64,000 nt of DNA from Lysobacter prati. Its GTDB lineage: Bacteria > Pseudomonadota > Gammaproteobacteria > Xanthomonadales > Xanthomonadaceae. Positions 18,684-33,221 of the stretch are shown in pieces. The stretch is from assembly GCF_009765215.1 (NCBI RefSeq), contig NZ_VLNV01000001.1, forward strand, positions 372,001 to 436,000. The letters run 5' to 3'. Made by a program: the position numbers and the translations under genes. The notes beneath the pieces were generated by a model. It was not told the origin of the DNA. It did no database searches and saw nothing but the letters and a program-made list of their open reading frames with translations. The stretch's first letter is position 1. Every line of letters starts with the position of its first letter.

Positions 18684-19403
18684 ATGAACGATTCCAACCC
18701 GCCTGTCCGCGTGCTGATTCACGGCGTCACCGGTCGCATGGGCCAGGCCCTGCTGCGGCTTGCCGCCGAGCGCGACGATGTCATCGTGGTCGCCGCCGTT
18801 TCGCGCTCGCAACCTTCGCAACGCGTGGTCGATGGCGTGCCGCATTTCGCCGCGGCGGAACTGTCGGGCGTGCCGCCTTTCGACGTCGCCATCGATTTCA
18901 GTTTGCCGCAGGGTTTCGACGCGATCCTCGAGCTGTGCACGCATCGCGGTGCGGCGCTGGTCTCGGGCACCACCGGCCTGGAAGACGCCCAGCGCAACGC
19001 ACTGGATGCGGCGGCAGGGCAAATCGCGCTGCTGTGGGCGGCGAACTTCAGCCTCGGCGTGGCTGTGCTCAGCGAGCTGGTCGAACGTGCCGCCGCGGCG
19101 CTGCCGGGTTGGGACTGCGACATCGTCGAATCGCACCACGTGCACAAGAAGGACGCGCCGTCAGGCACGGCCCTCGCATTGGGTGCGAGCGCGGAGCAGG
19201 GCGGGGCGCATCCGCGCTACGCATCGCTGCGGGCTGGCGACATCGTCGGCGAGCACCTGGTGCAGTTCGCCGCGCCCGGTGAGCGCATCGAGCTGGTGCA
19301 CCGGGCCACCAACCGCGACATCTTTGCCCGCGGGGCGTTGCACGCAGCGGCCAGGCTGGCTGCGAAGCTGCCCGGTCAGTACCGCCTGCGCGATTTGCTC
19401 TGA
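18684..19403 (+). CDS. dapB: 4-hydroxy-tetrahydrodipicolinate reductase DapB
   Basis: A 239-residue enzyme of lysine and diaminopimelate synthesis. The Rossmann start is VRVLIHGVTGRMGQALLRLA. FDVAIDFSLPQ and SGTTGL follow. The catalytic and substrate motif ESHHVHKKDAPSGTALALG is intact, and the end shows HRATNRDIFARGALHAA. It reduces HTPA with NAD(P)H. Length is slightly below the usual 265-270, with a shorter region after the SGTA motif. It precedes carAB, as in related genomes. Confidence 0.96.
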   Translation: MNDSNPPVRVLIHGVTGRMGQALLRLAAERDDVIVVAAVSRSQPSQRVVDGVPHFAAAELSGVPPFDVAIDFSLPQGFDAILELCTHRGAALVSGTTGLEDAQRNALDAAAGQIALLWAANFSLGVAVLSELVERAAAALPGWDCDIVESHHVHKKDAPSGTALALGASAEQGGAHPRYASLRAGDIVGEHLVQFAAPGERIELVHRATNRDIFARGALHAAARLAAKLPGQYRLRDLL

Positions 19404-19645
19404 CCCGGCATTGGCGCGAGTGGGCACTCCAGAGGGGCTAAAGCCCCGCTACGGGCCCTCGCCAGCCCGGTGCGACCCTGAAGAATCTCTGGCCGCCATT
19501 CATTCAAGGCTGGCATCCGGGGCCGCGGACCGCTAGAATTCCCGCTCGCCTGAACCCCTTCCGTCGGACCGGTCCCGCACCGCGTCCGCGCTTTGCTGCA
19601 GGCCGGTTTTTGCCGACTCAGGCAATCCGGCGCCTGCGCAGCGGT

Positions 19646-19663
19646 GGGGGTGTCAGCACCCCC
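19646..19663 (+). promoter_or_regulatory. Stable hairpin in the carA leader
   Basis: GGGGGTG (19646-19652) pairs with CACCCCC (19657-19663) 20 bases before the carA GTG, just ahead of the ribosome site. A TAGAAT box at 19534-19539 could be the -10 of carA, giving a leader of roughly 140 nt. Regulation through this hairpin is a guess. Confidence 0.3.
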
Positions 19664-19683
19664 CGGCAGCCAAGGCGATCCCC

Positions 19684-20808
19684 GTGACCCAACCCGCAAT
19701 CCTCGCACTCGAAGACGGCACCATCTTCGAGGGCGTTTCCGTAGGCGCGCCTGGCCTTTCGGTCGGCGAAGTCGTGTTCAACACGGCCATTACCGGCTAC
19801 CAGGAAATCCTCACCGACCCGTCGTATGCGCGCCAGATGGTGACGCTGACGTATCCGCACATCGGCAACACCGGTTGCACCGACCAGGACGACGAGGCCG
19901 CACAGGCCTGGGCTGCCGGCCTGATCGTGCGCGACGTGCCGCGCCGTCCGAGCAACTGGCGCAGCCAGGTGTCGCTGCCGGAGTGGCTGGCCAAGCGCGG
20001 CATCGTCGCCATCGCCGACATCGACACGCGCAAGCTGACCCGCATCCTGCGCGAGAAGGGTGCGCAGAACGGTGCGCTGATGGCGGGCGAGATCAATGTC
20101 GAGAAGGCATTGGAAGCCGCACGCAAGTTCCCCGGCCTCAAGGGCATGGACCTGGCCAAGGAAGTGACCACGGCCAAGAGCTACGAGTGGACAGACGGCC
20201 AGCTCGACCTGGACCGCAACGAGTTCGTCAAGGCGCCGCCGCGTTTCCACGTGGTCGCCTACGACTACGGTGTCAAGCACAACATCCTGCGCATGCTCGC
20301 CGAGCGCGGTTGCCGCCTGACGGTGGTTCCGGCGCAGACGCCGGCCGCGGACGTGTTCGCGCTCAAGCCCGACGGTGTGTTCCTGTCCAACGGCCCGGGC
20401 GACCCGGAGCCGTGCGACTACGCGATCAAGGCGATCGGCGAATTCATCAAGGCCAAGATCCCGACCTTCGGCATCTGCCTGGGTCACCAGTTGCTGGCGC
20501 TGGCCAGTGGCGCCAAGACCATGAAGATGGGCACCGGCCACCACGGCGCCAATCATCCGGTCCAGGACCTCGACAGCGGCCGGGTGATGATCACCTCGCA
20601 GAACCACGGCTTCGCGGTCGATGAGCCGACGCTGCCGGGCAACGTGCGCGTGACCCACCGCTCGCTGTTCGACGGCACCAACCAGGGCATCGCCCTGACC
20701 GATGCCCCGGCCTTCAGTTTCCAGGGTCACCCGGAAGCCAGCCCTGGCCCGCACGACGTCGCTCCGCTGTTCGATCGCTTCGTGGCGATGATGGAGCAGG
20801 CCAAGTGA
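19684..20808 (+). CDS. carA: Carbamoyl-phosphate synthase small subunit CarA
   Basis: A 374-residue glutaminase subunit, GTG start. The N-terminal domain has [11 protein letters not shown] and [21 protein letters not shown]. The class I amidotransferase domain carries the nucleophile Cys265 in [12 protein letters not shown], plus [12 protein letters not shown] and the His/Glu pair in [15 protein letters not shown]. It hydrolyses glutamine and feeds ammonia to CarB for arginine and pyrimidine synthesis. Two small genes separate it from carB, but the GTGA overlap with the first suggests one operon. Confidence 0.98.
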   Translation: MTQPAILALEDGTIFEGVSVGAPGLSVGEVVFNTAITGYQEILTDPSYARQMVTLTYPHIGNTGCTDQDDEAAQAWAAGLIVRDVPRRPSNWRSQVSLPEWLAKRGIVAIADIDTRKLTRILREKGAQNGALMAGEINVEKALEAARKFPGLKGMDLAKEVTTAKSYEWTDGQLDLDRNEFVKAPPRFHVVAYDYGVKHNILRMLAERGCRLTVVPAQTPAADVFALKPDGVFLSNGPGDPEPCDYAIKAIGEFIKAKIPTFGICLGHQLLALASGAKTMKMGTGHHGANHPVQDLDSGRVMITSQNHGFAVDEPTLPGNVRVTHRSLFDGTNQGIALTDAPAFSFQGHPEASPGPHDVAPLFDRFVAMMEQAK

Positions 20809-21371
20809 CCCAGGCGCTGCGCCGCATGGCTGCGGTCGCACTGATGCTGCTGCCCGTCGTGGCCGCGGCAGCTGTGCCGAGCGACAGCCAGGTGGCGCGG
20901 GTCCAGCAGTTGCTGGGTTTCGATGAAGCGTTCGCGCTGACCATGGACGAGAAGTTCGATCGCTCGCCGGAGCTGTCCCACTACAGCGACCGCGAGCGCA
21001 CCTGCGTCAGCGGACTGGTCCGGCCGGCCTTCGCCGGTGCAATGAACAATGCCTTCCGTGACCTGTTCGGCGATGCCGCGGTGGTCGAGGACTGGGAACG
21101 CTTCGCGCAGACGCCGGGCGGTGCGCGCTTCATGGAGTTCGTGCGCAGCGGAGTTGTCGCCACAGTGCGCAGTCAACCGCGCCCGGAGCCGGAAGCGTTC
21201 ATGGGCGGACTGACGCCCGCGCAGCTGGATGACGTGGCGAAGTTCATGTCCAGTCCGGCGGCGGCGGTGCTCAAGCGCGATTTCCCGGAAATGGACCTGC
21301 CGCAGGACCTGCAGGCGAAGCTCGCGGCGAAAGTGCAATCGCAGTGTGGTGTGGAGTTGCCCAAGGCGTGA
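20805..21371 (+). CDS. Small secreted protein of unknown function, DUF2059-like, inside carAB
   Basis: A 188-residue protein whose GTG start overlaps the carA stop. A signal peptide ([20 protein letters not shown]) leads to a helical exported domain: [19 protein letters not shown], then [22 protein letters not shown] and [21 protein letters not shown]. The last block resembles the C-terminal half of DUF2059 proteins. One cysteine pair is possible (C in ERTCVSG and QSQCGVE). Function unknown. Its place between carA and carB is known in Xanthomonadaceae and is not explained by the enzyme. Confidence 0.72.
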   Translation: MTQALRRMAAVALMLLPVVAAAAVPSDSQVARVQQLLGFDEAFALTMDEKFDRSPELSHYSDRERTCVSGLVRPAFAGAMNNAFRDLFGDAAVVEDWERFAQTPGGARFMEFVRSGVVATVRSQPRPEPEAFMGGLTPAQLDDVAKFMSSPAAAVLKRDFPEMDLPQDLQAKLAAKVQSQCGVELPKA

Positions 21372-21826
21372 TGGGCACTGTCGCCGCCAGCACCGTCGTC
21401 GCGAGCACCGGACGCCGCCGCTGGCGTCGCTGGGTTCTGGCAGCGGCGTTGCTGGGTGCGTACCCGGTGTTCGTGATGGTCGCTGTTTACGCGCAGTTTT
21501 TCGCGGTCGGCCTTCCCGGCGGTCGCAACGGTCCGGCCGATTCCTACCGGCACACGCTGGCCAGCGCGATCGTGGCCTACACGCTGTCGCCGCGCTGCGT
21601 CGACTGGGTGACGCAGGTGATGGAGCGGGGCGGGCAGGGAAATGCCGCACGTGCGATGGATGCGCACAACAACCGGATCGGTGCGCGCATCGGCGCCACC
21701 GCCGGCAGCTGGAATTCGATGCAGCAGGCAGTGCTTGCTGCGATTAAGAGCGGCGCGATCGATGCCCGATCCGCCGAGCAGATCACCTGGCTCGCGCCCC
21801 CCGCGTGGCAGGAACGACTTTACTGA
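21371..21826 (+). CDS. Single-pass membrane protein with DUF6973-like domain, inside carAB
   Basis: A 151-residue protein; the ATG at 21371 overlaps the preceding stop (TGATG). It has one membrane helix (about 16-42, [27 protein letters not shown]) and a domain with [29 protein letters not shown] and [15 protein letters not shown]. The RH...HNN.xG pattern is reminiscent of DUF6973, a family I recall from secreted or toxin-linked proteins; this is from memory and uncertain. Function unknown. It ends seven bases before carB, so it is surely co-transcribed. Confidence 0.68.
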   Translation: MGTVAASTVVASTGRRRWRRWVLAAALLGAYPVFVMVAVYAQFFAVGLPGGRNGPADSYRHTLASAIVAYTLSPRCVDWVTQVMERGGQGNAARAMDAHNNRIGARIGATAGSWNSMQQAVLAAIKSGAIDARSAEQITWLAPPAWQERLY

Positions 21827-21833
21827 GGACACC

Positions 21834-25085
<3,252 letters not shown>

Positions 25086-25106
25086 GGCCACGTCGTCCCT
25101 GGCTCC

Positions 25107-25177
25107 GTCATCTCCGCGAAGGCGGGGATCCATGGACGTCAGGTTCCACCCGTCGTCCCCGCCTGCGCGGGGATGAC
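25107..25177. repeat. REP-like palindrome pair between carB and greA
   Basis: Two head-to-head palindromes, GTCATCTCCGC/GCGGGGAT (25107-25130, followed by CCATGGAC) and GTCGTCCCCGC/GCGGGGATGAC (25152-25177). The same element recurs at 38963-39051 and 45459-45529, showing a dispersed BIME-like family. Confidence 0.8.
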
Positions 25178-25253
25178 GGCTTGATACCATCTGATACAGA
25201 ATCGGCTATCGAAGCCGTAGCCGGCCGTTGGGCCGGATCCAAAGGAAACAGCA

Positions 25254-25730
25254 ATGCGAGCACCCATCACCCTGCACGGCGCCCAGCGCCTTCGCGCCGA
25301 ACTTGAAGAGCTCAAGTCGGTCAAGCGTCCGGCCGTGATCAATGCGATCTCCGAGGCGCGTGCCCATGGCGATCTCAAGGAGAACGCCGAGTACCACGCC
25401 GCGCGCGAGCAGCAGGGCTTCATCGAAGGCCGCATCAAGCAGCTCGAAGCCGAGCTGTCGCATGCGCAGATCATCGACGTGACTGCGCTCAATGCCGGTT
25501 CGCGGGTCGTTTTCGGCGCCAAGGTCGAGCTGGCCGACAGCGAGACCGACGAAGAGCGCAGCTACCAGATCGTTGGCGACCTGGAAGCGGACATCAAGCA
25601 GGGCCTGATCGCGATTTCCTCGCCGGTGGCGCGTGCGCTGATCGGCAAGCATGAAGGCGACACGGTGACCATCGAAGCGCCGGGCGGCATCCGCGAGTAC
25701 GAGATCGTCGGCGTCAGTTACGCCGGCTGA
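25254..25730 (+). CDS. greA: Transcription elongation factor GreA
   Basis: A 158-residue factor that stimulates transcript cleavage by backtracked RNA polymerase. The N-terminal coiled coil has [18 protein letters not shown], the acidic tip [22 protein letters not shown], then the FKBP-like C-terminal domain ending in [18 protein letters not shown] ribosome site AAAGGAAA precedes ATG 25254. Its stop overlaps the next start (TGATG), coupling it to rpfE. Confidence 0.97.
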   Translation: MRAPITLHGAQRLRAELEELKSVKRPAVINAISEARAHGDLKENAEYHAAREQQGFIEGRIKQLEAELSHAQIIDVTALNAGSRVVFGAKVELADSETDEERSYQIVGDLEADIKQGLIAISSPVARALIGKHEGDTVTIEAPGGIREYEIVGVSYAG

Positions 25731-26695
25731 TGATCACCCTGCTGCTGCCGGCACGCGATCGCTTCGGCGGACAGCGGCTTTCGCCCGCCACGGGCAAGGC
25801 TCTTGCCCGCGCCGACCGCAGCCAGGCGGCAGCAGATCCGTCCCCGGACGGTCGCGCGCAGATGGCGCGCGTGCTCGATGTGCTCCCGCGCGGCTGGCCT
25901 GTCGCCGCTGCCGCGCGCCAGCGCGACGCCGGCGATGCCGCCAACGCGGTCTGGCTGCGTGCCGACCCGTCCTACGTGCAGCCGGATATCAACGGAGCGC
26001 GGCTGTTGTCGTACGGGCAGGCCCTGGGCTTGTCGGCGGCCGATGCGGCGGCGCTGCTGCGCCCGCTCAAGCCACTGTTCGGCGATGCCGGCTTCCCGAT
26101 CGACGCACCCGTACCGTCGCGCTGGTACCTGCGCCTTCCGCTCGGCGCCAAGCTTCCCGACTTCACCTCGCCCGAGCAGGCGCTAGGTGCCGACATGTTC
26201 GACCAATTGCCGGAAGGCAACGAAGGTCGCCGCTGGCGTGCCTTGCTGAGCGAAGCCCAGGTCGTGCTGCACAACCACCCGCTCAATGCCGAGCGCGCGG
26301 CGGCTGGCCTGGCGCCGGTCAACTCGCTCTGGTTCTGGGGCGCCGGCATTCTGCCCGACCACGTCCGCACCGGCTTTGCCCGCGTTGCCAGCGACGACGA
26401 GGCGCTGACGGCGCTGGCCGCGCTGGCTGGGGCAAAGGTCGATGCGCGGCCACCTTCGTGGACCGGCAATGCCGAGGACGCTGCGTTCGATCTTCGCGAT
26501 GCGCGCGACCTGGCGCTGCTGGAGCGCGACTGGTTCGCGCCGTTGCTCTCGGCGCTGGCGCGGGGCCAACTCGATGGCGTGCAGTTCGACTTCGCCGATG
26601 GCACCCGCTACGACCTTGCGCGCAGCCAGCGCTGGCGCTTCTGGCGCAAGCCGCTGCGCTCGTTCATTGCCGGCTCGGCCGGCAACGCCGCATGA
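25730..26695 (+). CDS. rpfE: RpfE, phosphoglycerate-mutase-like protein of the rpf cluster
   Basis: A 321-residue protein starting with ITLLLPARDRF, with WLRADPSYVQPDI, a short acidic block (DMFDQLPEGNEGRRWRALLSEAQ) and SLWFWGAGILPD. The last motif is shared with cofactor-independent phosphoglycerate-mutase-like regulators. The order greA-rpfE-recJ is that of Xanthomonas, where rpfE was found by its place in the rpf cluster and has only minor effects on virulence factors. Biochemical role unknown. It overlaps greA and recJ by one and four bases. Confidence 0.88.
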   Translation: MITLLLPARDRFGGQRLSPATGKALARADRSQAAADPSPDGRAQMARVLDVLPRGWPVAAAARQRDAGDAANAVWLRADPSYVQPDINGARLLSYGQALGLSAADAAALLRPLKPLFGDAGFPIDAPVPSRWYLRLPLGAKLPDFTSPEQALGADMFDQLPEGNEGRRWRALLSEAQVVLHNHPLNAERAAAGLAPVNSLWFWGAGILPDHVRTGFARVASDDEALTALAALAGAKVDARPPSWTGNAEDAAFDLRDARDLALLERDWFAPLLSALARGQLDGVQFDFADGTRYDLARSQRWRFWRKPLRSFIAGSAGNAA

Positions 26696-28407
26696 AGCCG
26701 CAAGCCCGGCTGCGCCGTCGCGAATGCGAGCAGGCCGGACAATGGCCTGACACCTTGTCGCCGCTGCTGCGTCGTCTGTACGCGGCGCGCGGTGCAACCA
26801 GCATCGACCAGGCGCAGCCACGCCTCGCCAACCTGCTGGCACCCGATGACCTGGGCGGCCTCGATGCCGCCGTGGCGCTGTTGTCGGTCGCGATTGCCGA
26901 GGATCGCCACATTGTCGTTGTCGGCGATTTCGATTGCGATGGCGCGACCGCCTGCGCCGTCGGCGTACGCGGCCTGCGCATGCTCGGTGCGCGTCGTGTC
27001 TCGCACGCCGTGCCCAACCGCATGGTCCACGGCTACGGCCTGTCGCCGGCGCTGGTGGAGGAGCTGGCGTTGCTGCAGCCGGAACTGCTGGTGACGGTCG
27101 ATCACGGTATCGCCTGCCACGCCGGCATCGCCGCGGCGAAGGCGCGCGGCTGGAAGGTGCTGGTCACCGACCATCACCTTCCCGGCGAGCACTTGCCGCC
27201 GGCCGATGCCATCGTCGATCCGAACCTGCACGGCGATCCGTTCCCGAGCAAGGTCCTGGCCGGCGTCGGTGTGATGTTCTACGTGCTGCTGGCGCTTCGT
27301 CGCCACCTGCGCGCGCAAGGCGCTTTTACCGGCCAGGGTCCTGACCTGACCACGCTGCTCGATCTGGTCGCTGTCGGCACCGTCGCCGACCTGGTGCCGC
27401 TCGACGCGAACAATCGCGCACTCGTCGCCGCCGGCCTGCGCCGGCTGCGCGCAGGGCAGGGCAGCGTAGGACTTCGTGCCCTTATCGAAGTGGCGCAGCG
27501 CGACGCCAGTCGCCTGACAGCCTCCGACATCGGTTATGCCGTAGCGCCGCGCCTCAATGCCGCCGGGCGACTGGAGGACATGGCGCTTGGCATCGAATGC
27601 CTGTTGACCGACGACCTGGCGCGCGCACGCGATATCGCCGCGACTTTGAACGAGATCAACAGCGAACGTCGCGCCGTGCAGCAGCAGATGACCGACGAGG
27701 CCGAACTGGCGCTGGCCCGGGTGAGCGTGCTCGAGCAAAGTGCGCGCAGTGCGGTCTGCCTGTACGACGCGCAATGGCATCCCGGCGTGGTCGGACTGGT
27801 CGCGTCGAAGATGAAGGAGCGGCTGCATCGGCCGATCATTGCCTTCGCGCCTGCCGAACCGGGAAGCGACACGCTGCGCGGCTCGGCGCGGTCGATCCCG
27901 GGGTTTCACATCCGCGATGCGCTGGCCGATGTCGCCGCGCGCCATCCGACCCTGATCGAACGCTTCGGCGGCCACGCGATGGCGGCGGGTCTGTCCTTGC
28001 GCGTCGAAGCCTATCCGGCATTCGCCAGCGCCTTCGAACAGGTCGCACAGGCGGCGCTGACGCCGGAGTTGTTGCAGGCGGACGTACTCAGCGATGGCGA
28101 GCTGGGCGTTGCCGATTTCAATCGCGCCAGCGCCGAAGTGCTGCGTGACGGCGGTCCCTGGGGACAGGGATTCGCGGAGCCACAGTTCGACGGCGAGTTC
28201 GACGTGGTGAGCTGGCGCGTCGTCGGCGAACGCCATCTCAAGCTGGTGCTGGGCTTTGCCGGCGTGCAGTTGAACGCGATCGAATTCGGCGGCTGGCTCG
28301 GCCATGCGCCGCCAGGTCGACTGCGCATCGCCTATCGCCTCGAACCCGATGACTACCGAGGCGGCGATGCCGTGCAGCTCGTGGTCGTGCACAGCGAGCC
28401 GGCATAG
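26692..28407 (+). CDS. recJ: Single-stranded-DNA-specific exonuclease RecJ
   Basis: A 571-residue DHH-family 5'-3' exonuclease. The ATG at 26692 overlaps the rpfE stop (ATGA). Catalytic motifs: VVVGDFDCDGATA, VTVDHGI, VTDHHLPG, and LDLVAVGTVADLVPL. The DHHA1 part has VGLVASKMKERLHRP, then RSIPGFHIRDALADV and GGHAMAAGLSL, and the OB-like C-terminal domain. In motif I the usual DYDxDG reads DFDCDG, an accepted variant. It acts in recombination and mismatch repair. Confidence 0.97.
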   Translation: MKPQARLRRRECEQAGQWPDTLSPLLRRLYAARGATSIDQAQPRLANLLAPDDLGGLDAAVALLSVAIAEDRHIVVVGDFDCDGATACAVGVRGLRMLGARRVSHAVPNRMVHGYGLSPALVEELALLQPELLVTVDHGIACHAGIAAAKARGWKVLVTDHHLPGEHLPPADAIVDPNLHGDPFPSKVLAGVGVMFYVLLALRRHLRAQGAFTGQGPDLTTLLDLVAVGTVADLVPLDANNRALVAAGLRRLRAGQGSVGLRALIEVAQRDASRLTASDIGYAVAPRLNAAGRLEDMALGIECLLTDDLARARDIAATLNEINSERRAVQQQMTDEAELALARVSVLEQSARSAVCLYDAQWHPGVVGLVASKMKERLHRPIIAFAPAEPGSDTLRGSARSIPGFHIRDALADVAARHPTLIERFGGHAMAAGLSLRVEAYPAFASAFEQVAQAALTPELLQADVLSDGELGVADFNRASAEVLRDGGPWGQGFAEPQFDGEFDVVSWRVVGERHLKLVLGFAGVQLNAIEFGGWLGHAPPGRLRIAYRLEPDDYRGGDAVQLVVVHSEPA

Positions 28408-28560
28408 AACTGTCAGGCAGGCGGTAGTACAGGCTTGGCAGGGCGCCCGGGGGGGGGTCGCCCGGCGCCGACCGGCCACCGGCCGGACCGGCATTGACGC
28501 GGATTCAACAAACAAGTCCCTAGGCTCACTGGATCGCCTTCACCGACCACGGAGCAAGCC

Positions 28561-29190
28561 ATGTCGTTGACCCTCACGATCGACCTGTCGGACGAGGACC
28601 TGGAGAGGTTTACCAGCCAGATCGAAGCCGCCAAGAAGGACGCAGGCAGCAAAAGCAACGACGAGATCGTGGCGGCCGCCACCGTGCTGCTGGAAAAGGC
28701 ACAGCAGGGCAATCCGCCGACCTTCGTCAAGCAGCGCCTGCCGGCCCTGGGCACGCTGATCGCGATGCTGGGCGACGAGGCCTGGGCACTGTCGGACGAG
28801 GATTCCCTGCGTGTGCGTGCCGCCCTGAACTACCTGGCAGCGCCGGTCGACATCATCCCCGACGACATCCCGGTGTTCGGCTTCCTCGACGACGCGGTCA
28901 TGATCGAGCTGTGCGCGCGCAAGTTGTCGCACGAGATCGAGGCCTATGACGACTTCTGCGAGTTCCGCGCGCGCGAGGCCGAGCGCCGTGGGCTGAAGCC
29001 CGAGACCGTCGGCCGCGCAGACTGGCTGCAGGGACGTCGCGACGAGCTGCAGGAGCGCATGCACCGCCGCCGGGGTCGCGACTCCGGACGCGGCTTCGGC
29101 CAGGGCTACGGCTCCAGCAGCGGCTACGGCAGCCCGGTCAGCCGCTATACCGACGACAGCTGGCGTCCCGGACCGTTCAAGTTCCGCTGA
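28561..29190 (+). CDS. YkvA-family (DUF1232) protein with Gly/Tyr-rich tail
   Basis: A 209-residue protein. The DUF1232 core is at about residues 80-120: LRVRAALNYLAAPVDIIPDDIPVFGFLDDAVMI. It usually forms short membrane-dipping helices. Upstream is a charged helix (DEDLERFTSQIEAAKKDA). The C-terminus is a low-complexity tail, GRGFGQGYGSSSGYGSPVSRY, unusual for the family. It stands between recJ and prfB. Function of YkvA proteins is unknown. Confidence 0.8.
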   Translation: MSLTLTIDLSDEDLERFTSQIEAAKKDAGSKSNDEIVAAATVLLEKAQQGNPPTFVKQRLPALGTLIAMLGDEAWALSDEDSLRVRAALNYLAAPVDIIPDDIPVFGFLDDAVMIELCARKLSHEIEAYDDFCEFRAREAERRGLKPETVGRADWLQGRRDELQERMHRRRGRDSGRGFGQGYGSSSGYGSPVSRYTDDSWRPGPFKFR

Positions 29191-29291
29191 CCGCCTTGTC
29201 ACGTTGCGAGAGCAGGGGGTCGGGTCCCGCCAGGACCCGGCTGCCCCGCGGCTGCTACAATTTGCGGTTCCTTTGACCGCACCGCACGGAC

Positions 29292-30420
29292 ATGATCGAA
29301 CTCAATCCCGTCCGCCAGCGCATCGCCGACCTCACCGGTCGGTTGGATTCGCTTAGGGGGTATCTTTGACTACGACAGCAAAGTCGAACGTCTCGAAGAA
29401 GTAAACCGCGAACTCGAAAGCCCCGACATCTGGAACGACTCCGAGCGTGCCCAGGGCCTGGGCCGTGAGCGCTCCTCCCTGGAGAAGGTCGTCGACGGCA
29501 TCCGCAACCTCACCGACGGTCTCGTCGGTGCGGGCGAGTTGCTCGAGCTGGCCGAAATGGAAGACGACGAGGGCACCGCACTGGCGGTTGTCGACGACGT
29601 CGAACGCTACGCCAAGGAAGTCGAGAAGCTCGAGTTCCGTCGCATGTTCTCCGGCAAGATGGACGCCGCCAACGCCTTCGTCGACATCCAGGCCGGCGCC
29701 GGTGGCACCGAAGCCCAGGACTGGGCCGAGATCCTGCTGCGCATGTACCTGCGCTGGTGCGAATCGCGCGGCTGGAAGACCGAGCTGATGGAAGTCAGCG
29801 GCGGCGACGTCGCCGGCATCAAGTCGGCCACGCTGCGCGTCGAGGGCGACTTCGCCTACGGCTGGCTCAAGACCGAGACCGGCGTGCACCGCCTGGTGCG
29901 CAAGTCGCCGTTCGATTCCGACAACCGCCGCCACACCAGCTTCACCTCGGTGTTCGTGTCGCCGGAAGTCGACGACAACATCGACATCGACATCAATCCG
30001 GCCGACCTGCGCACCGACGTCTACCGTTCCTCCGGCGCCGGTGGCCAGCACGTCAACAAGACCGAATCGGCGGTGCGAATCACGCACATTCCGTCCGGCA
30101 TTGTCGTGGCCTGCCAGACCGGTCGCAGCCAGCACCAGAACCGCGACAACGCGATGAAGATGCTGGCCGCCAAGCTGTACGAACTTGAGATCCAGAAGCG
30201 CAACGCCGAGCGCGATGCGGTCGAGGCGACCAAGTCCGACATCGGCTGGGGCAGCCAGATCCGCAACTACGTGCTCGACCAGAGCCGCATCAAGGATCTG
30301 CGCACCGGCATCGAGCGCAGTGACACGCAGAAGGTCCTTGACGGCGATCTCGACGAATTCGTCGAAGCCAGCCTGAAATCGGGCCTGGAGGCGGGCTCCA
30401 AGCGCGCCGACGCGGTCTGA
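29292..30420 (+). CDS. prfB: Peptide chain release factor 2, expressed by programmed +1 frameshift
   Basis: ATG 29292 opens a 25-codon frame ending at TGA 29367-29369; skipping the T at 29367 continues in the +1 frame to 30420. The joined product (29292-29366 plus 29368-30420) has 375 residues. RF2 recognises UGA and UAA. It contains the GGQ peptidyl-hydrolysis loop ([20 protein letters not shown]) and an [13 protein letters not shown] block. The recognition tripeptide region precedes the GGQ. It lies upstream of lysS, as in most gammaproteobacteria. Confidence 0.97.
29355..29370 (+). promoter_or_regulatory. prfB programmed frameshift signal
   Basis: An internal Shine-Dalgarno-like AGGGGG (29355-29360), the spacer TAT and the slippery CTT followed by TGA C (29364-29370) are nearly identical to the E. 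coli RF2 site. Low RF2 slows UGA termination and favours the shift, giving autoregulation. Confidence 0.96.
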
Positions 30421-30443
30421 TCTACATTGGCATGCGTACATTG

Positions 30444-30472
30444 CCGTCGTTCCCGCCTCGCGGGAGCGACGG
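30444..30472. repeat. REP-like palindrome before lysS
   Basis: CCGTCGTTCCCGC (30444-30456) and GCGGGAGCGACGG (30460-30472) form a nearly perfect 13-base stem. It fits the same short-palindrome class as the REP units elsewhere in the window and lies in the prfB-lysS gap. Confidence 0.6.
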
Positions 30473-30503
30473 AATCCCACCCCTGAGCAAGACACAAGAA
30501 TCC

Positions 30504-32039
<1,536 letters not shown>

Positions 32040-32151
32040 GCCTGAACCGCCAACGTCGGCTTACCGGCCTGTCGCAAAGGACCCTGCGGACAATCGCGCC
32101 GCGGGGTATCCTCGGTGCCGAGGCCACCACAGGGGGTGGCGGCTCTAATGG

Positions 32152-33219
32152 ATGTCCGGTGTGAACGTCGTCATCGTTGATGATCAAACCTCTGCGCGCA
32201 CCATGCTGCGCCACATCATTGAGGACATATCCTCCGAGCTGAGGGTTTCGGACTTCGGGGATCCCAAGGCGGCCCTGGGATGGTGCGAGAGCAACCAGCC
32301 CGACCTGCTGCTGCTTGACTACCGCATGCCGGCTCTGGATGGCCTGGAATTCGCCAGGCGCTTCCGCCGCCTGCCGATGCATCGCGACATCCCGATCATC
32401 CTGGTGACCGTGGTCGGCGACGAGCCGGTGCGCCAAGCCGCGCTGGAAGCGGGCGTGATCGATTTCCTGGTCAAGCCGGTGCGCCCGCGCGAACTTCGCG
32501 CGCGTTGCCGCAACCTGTTGCAGCTGCGCCAGCAGTCGGAGAACGTCAAGCAGCGTGCGCTGTCGCTGGAACAGCGCCTGCTGTCGAGCATGCACGAGGT
32601 CGAAGAGCGCGAGCGCGAGACGCTGTCGCGACTGGCGCGCGCGATCGAATATCGCGATGCCGGCACCAGCGCCTACCTCGAACGCATGGCCCATGTCGCC
32701 GGCCTGATCGCCGAGCAGCTGGGCATGTTCGAGGACGAAGTGCGCGTCATCGAAATGGCCGCGCCGCTGCACGACATCGGCAAGATCGCGATCCCCGATG
32801 CGGTGCTGATGAAATCCGGACCGCTGACGGAAGACGAGACCGCAGTGATGCGCCGTCATCCGCGCATCGGCTACGAACTGCTCAGCGGCAGCCAGAACCG
32901 TTTCATCCAGGCCGGCGCGCTGATTGCCCTGCGTCATCACGAGCGTTATGACGGCAGCGGCTATCCTGACGGCCTGGTGGGCGAGGAAATTCCGTTGGAA
33001 GCCAGGATAGTGGCGGTCGCGGATGTCTTCGATGCGCTGATCTCGCCACGGCCTTACAAGAAGGCCTGGGACGCGGATGCGGCGCTTGGCTACCTGTACG
33101 CGCAGCGGGGACGGTTGTTCGATCCGCGCTGCGTCGACGCCCTGATCCGCTCCCGCGAGCGGCTCGAGGATATCTGCAACCGCTTTTCTACGGTTTCCGC
33201 ACGCCCCGGCATGGAGTAG
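32152..33219 (+). CDS. rpfG: RpfG, HD-GYP cyclic-di-GMP phosphodiesterase response regulator
   Basis: A 355-residue response regulator. The receiver domain (about 5-120) has the acceptor D56 in [13 protein letters not shown] and K108 in FLVKPV. A helical linker leads to the HD-GYP domain: metal ligands H207-D208 in [14 protein letters not shown], then [11 protein letters not shown] at 262-272. When phosphorylated by RpfC it hydrolyses c-di-GMP and so converts DSF perception into changes in extracellular enzymes, biofilm and motility. The gap to rpfC is two bases, and there is no rpfH between them. Confidence 0.97.
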   Translation: MSGVNVVIVDDQTSARTMLRHIIEDISSELRVSDFGDPKAALGWCESNQPDLLLLDYRMPALDGLEFARRFRRLPMHRDIPIILVTVVGDEPVRQAALEAGVIDFLVKPVRPRELRARCRNLLQLRQQSENVKQRALSLEQRLLSSMHEVEERERETLSRLARAIEYRDAGTSAYLERMAHVAGLIAEQLGMFEDEVRVIEMAAPLHDIGKIAIPDAVLMKSGPLTEDETAVMRRHPRIGYELLSGSQNRFIQAGALIALRHHERYDGSGYPDGLVGEEIPLEARIVAVADVFDALISPRPYKKAWDADAALGYLYAQRGRLFDPRCVDALIRSRERLEDICNRFSTVSARPGME

Positions 33220-33221
33220 CC

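Noticed and set aside
29292-29369. prfB as a pseudogene because of the in-frame TGA
   Set aside because: The TGA is the programmed frameshift site and the downstream frame is fully intact.
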